A DNA stretch of 8,003 nucleotides from positions 1 through 8,003 of the forward strand of contig JABFXT010000621.1 of NCBI GenBank assembly GCA_013361595.1, written 5' to 3'. The position numbers were made by a program, and so were the translations under genes. Positions 6,121 through 8,003 of the stretch are shown one piece after another (the stretch's first letter is position 1; each line of letters starts with the position of its first letter). The notes under the pieces are model-generated. The model had not been told where the DNA came from, searched no databases, and saw nothing but the letters and a program-made list of their open reading frames with translations. The DNA is from Nocardia sp. (GTDB taxonomy: Bacteria; Actinomycetota; Actinomycetes; Mycobacteriales; Mycobacteriaceae).

Positions 6121-7134
6121 TCACCCCATGAAGGCGTTGCGGCGTTTGATCAGCAGTTTGTAGAGGGTCTGCTGGATCGTTTCGCGGACCTGGTCGGTGA
6201 CCTCGAACATGAGCATCGGGTCGTCGGCGTCCTCCGCCTGGTATCCGGTGGTGTCGATCGGGGCGCCGAATTCGATGTACCACTTCGAGGGCAGTGGTAC
6301 CGCGCCCAGCGGACCCAGGTGCGGAAACGTGGGGGTCACCGGGAAGTAGGGCAGGCCGAGGAGCCGGGCCAACGGCTTGATATCGGCGAGCTTCGGATAG
6401 ATCTCCTCCGAGCCCACGATCGAGCAAGGGATGATCGGCACCCCCGCGCGTACGGCCGCGGCCACGAATCCGCCGCGCCCGAAGCGCTGCAGTTTGTACC
6501 GGTCCGCGTACTTCTTGCCGACACCTTTGAAGCCTTCCGGGAAGACCCCGGTGAGCTCGCCCGCGCTGAGGAGCCGTTCGGCGTCCGGACGGCAGGCCAG
6601 CGTATGGCCCGCCTTGCGGGCGAGAGTGCCCAGCATCGGCATCTCGAACACCAGATCGGCGGCCAGCAGACGCAGCGCGCGCTGTTTGGCGTGATGATCG
6701 TGCACCGCGAGCTGCAGCATGAGCCCGTCGATCGGGATCGTGCCGGCGTGATTGGCCACGATGAGGGCACCGCCCACCTCGGGTACGTTCTCCATCCCGG
6801 TGGTCTGCACCCGGAACCAGTTGTCGGCGAGCGGGCGCAGAGCCGGTAGCAGGACCGATTCGAGCAGGTGCTCGTCGAACCCGAATTCGTCGACCTGGTA
6901 GTCGCCGGTGAGGCGGCGCCGGGCGAATTCGGCGGTGCGGCCGATCTGCTTGCCGAGGGCGTCGCGCATCAGTTCGGATACCGAGCGCGGCGCGGCGGGT
7001 GTGGGCGGGGTGAGACGGTCGGTCAGCGAGGTCACCGACCGGTCGGCAGGACCGGTCCAGGTACGTGCCGCGGTCCGTGGCCGCGGCACGGTGGCGAGGT
7101 CCTGCAATCTGATGACTTTGGCGACGTCGTTCAT
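6121..7134 (-). CDS. PlsC-like lysophospholipid/glycerol acyltransferase family protein
   Basis: This 337-residue protein resembles the M. tuberculosis Rv0502 family (from memory). The acyltransferase core spans about 105-300. It has NHAGTIPIDG (128-137) carrying the His129...Asp136 pair, a middle block LVFEMPMLGTLARKAG (161-176), the acyl-acceptor motif FPEGFKGVGK (198-207), and VPIIPCSIVGSEE (232-244) followed by PYFPVTPTFP. The His-to-Asp spacing is six residues instead of the usual four. The first 100 residues are a Pro/Thr/Arg-rich segment and helices without a clear signal peptide; the enzyme is probably membrane-associated. The expected reaction is transfer of an acyl group to a glycerolipid or related acceptor; the acceptor is unknown. 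ATG 7134 is chosen over the longer open frame because it overlaps the upstream gene's stop (ATGA) and has GGGAG 7 nt before it. It is co-transcribed with the epimerase-like gene. Confidence 0.88.
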   Translation of the reverse strand: MNDVAKVIRLQDLATVPRPRTAARTWTGPADRSVTSLTDRLTPPTPAAPRSVSELMRDALGKQIGRTAEFARRRLTGDYQVDEFGFDEHLLESVLLPALRPLADNWFRVQTTGMENVPEVGGALIVANHAGTIPIDGLMLQLAVHDHHAKQRALRLLAADLVFEMPMLGTLARKAGHTLACRPDAERLLSAGELTGVFPEGFKGVGKKYADRYKLQRFGRGGFVAAAVRAGVPIIPCSIVGSEEIYPKLADIKPLARLLGLPYFPVTPTFPHLGPLGAVPLPSKWYIEFGAPIDTTGYQAEDADDPMLMFEVTDQVRETIQQTLYKLLIKRRNAFMG

Positions 7135-8003
7135 TGATGTGCTCCCGTACCGGCCCCGATGAGGCCGAGCAGTTTGTTTTCTGCGGCGTCGATCCACGAT
7201 GGATCGACTACGGGCCGCGACACTGCGCCCCCGGTGAAGTCGTCGAACGCCTGTACCGTCGTCCAGCGCGGTTCGAACCCGAGTTCGCCGCGCATACGCG
7301 TCGTATCCAGACCACAACCGAACAGGAAATAATCGAGCTGCTCTGAACTGAAATCACGCATCACCGGACCCATGAGAGTCCGGCCGACGGTGCGGAACAC
7401 CGACCAGGGTACCGGCATTGCGACCCGACCGGAACGGCGAACTGCCTGAGAAAGTGAAAGGGCGCCGTCACCGGCCACATTGAAGGTGCCGCCCGGGCCG
7501 GACCGGACAGCGTGTACCAGGGCCGCGACCGCGTCCTCCTCGTGCAGGAACTGCATCCGCGCGTCCCGGCCGAGCACGGTCGGAGTGATCGGAGAGCGCA
7601 TCAGCTGCCCGGCCCGGGCTCCCAGGCCGGGACCCACCATCGGCGCGAGGCGCAGGGTGAGCACGGTGATATCCGGGCGGCGCCGAGCCAGACCGCGGGC
7701 GAAACCCTCGATCTCGATCATGTCCCGGGCGAACCATCCGCCCGGCGGCCTGCGTGCGCTCATCTCCTCCGTGAACTTCGCGGGATCCTTGGCACTCCCG
7801 CCGTATACCCCGGAACTCGAACGTGACACCACCCGGCGCACAATCGGTGATTTCTGGCAGACGGCGAACAGCTGCATCGCGCCGAGAACGTTCATATCTT
7901 TCATCGCGGCCCGGCCGCCGCCCGAGGGCGGTTGCGACAACACCGCGGTGTGCACGACGGTATCGACTTCATAACGCTCGATGACCTTGCGGATCAACGG
8001 GTT
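7131..8003 (-). CDS. NAD-dependent epimerase/dehydratase family (extended SDR) protein, partial at right edge
   Basis: The frame is open from the right edge to the TGA at 7131-7133, giving 290 residues. The N-terminal NAD-binding GxxGxxG strand lies outside the window. Visible SDR features (partial numbering) are VDTVVHTAVLS (13-23), the NVLGAMQLFAVCQ helix (38-50), VRRVVSRSSSGVYG (55-68) at the catalytic-serine strand, LRLAPMVGPG (117-126) and FLHEEDAVAAL (152-162). It resembles M. tuberculosis Rv0501 (annotated galE2), including DTTRMRGELGFEPRWTTVQAFDD-like sequence near the C-terminus. The position of the catalytic YxxxK reads F-A-R-D-M (91-95), so both Tyr and Lys appear replaced. Sugar epimerase activity should not be assumed. 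The stop overlaps the acyltransferase start as ATGA, which indicates coupled translation and a shared pathway, possibly cell-envelope lipid or glycan. The true start is beyond the window. Confidence 0.87.
   Translation of the reverse strand, partial: NPLIRKVIERYEVDTVVHTAVLSQPPSGGGRAAMKDMNVLGAMQLFAVCQKSPIVRRVVSRSSSGVYGGSAKDPAKFTEEMSARRPPGGWFARDMIEIEGFARGLARRRPDITVLTLRLAPMVGPGLGARAGQLMRSPITPTVLGRDARMQFLHEEDAVAALVHAVRSGPGGTFNVAGDGALSLSQAVRRSGRVAMPVPWSVFRTVGRTLMGPVMRDFSSEQLDYFLFGCGLDTTRMRGELGFEPRWTTVQAFDDFTGGAVSRPVVDPSWIDAAENKLLGLIGAGTGAHQ

Noticed and set aside
5830..6849. Plus-strand open frame spanning the end of the SerB1-like gene and the acyltransferase antisense strand
   Set aside because: It crosses the convergent junction and reads out of frame or antisense to both conserved genes.
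7135..7317. Upstream extension of the acyltransferase by 61 codons
   Set aside because: The extra residues are Arg-rich and lie inside the coding region of the epimerase-like gene. ATG 7134 has a ribosome binding site and the ATGA overlap.

Overview
The window reads as chromosomal core-metabolism DNA from a high-GC mycolic-acid actinobacterium. It is most likely Nocardia or a close relative in the Mycobacteriales. The grounds are strong G/C bias at third codon positions, GTG starts with AGGAG-type ribosome binding sites, and gene content resembling the Mycobacterium tuberculosis Rv0501-Rv0511 neighbourhood (compared from memory). One difference is that a rex gene sits between the glutaredoxin-like gene and hemA, as in the Streptomyces rex-hemACD arrangement. 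Genus is inference; no rRNA or other marker is present.

Left two thirds (positions 1-4843, all minus strand, read right to left): a small glutaredoxin-like gene, a 250-bp regulatory gap, then rex, hemA, hemC and a cobA/hemD-type fusion gene cut by the left edge. The last four genes overlap by ATGA at every junction (3349-3352, 1925-1928, 816-819), so they almost certainly form one translationally coupled operon. It makes 5-aminolevulinate precursors (HemA), hydroxymethylbilane (HemC) and uroporphyrinogen III (HemD) for heme, and is headed by the NADH/NAD+-sensing repressor Rex. A near-perfect Rex operator (4484-4501) lies inside a plausible promoter 160 bp upstream of rex, so the operon is probably autoregulated by Rex and tied to respiratory redox state.

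Middle (4844-5012): a divergent intergenic region with an 11-bp inverted repeat, a candidate -10 box and a clear ribosome binding site for the rightward gene.

Right third: a SerB1-like HAD phosphatase (5013-6038, plus strand) faces a convergent two-gene unit on the minus strand. That unit has an extended-SDR epimerase-like gene cut by the right edge (upstream), coupled by ATGA overlap to a PlsC-type acyltransferase. The phosphatase/acyltransferase pairing suggests a lipid-phosphate role, but the substrate is unknown.

No mobile element, CRISPR array, tRNA or rRNA was seen. The region looks like ordinary conserved chromosome. The most informative points are the Rex operator, the long disordered tails on Rex and HemC, and two family members with altered signature motifs (the epimerase-like protein and the HemD methylase domain).
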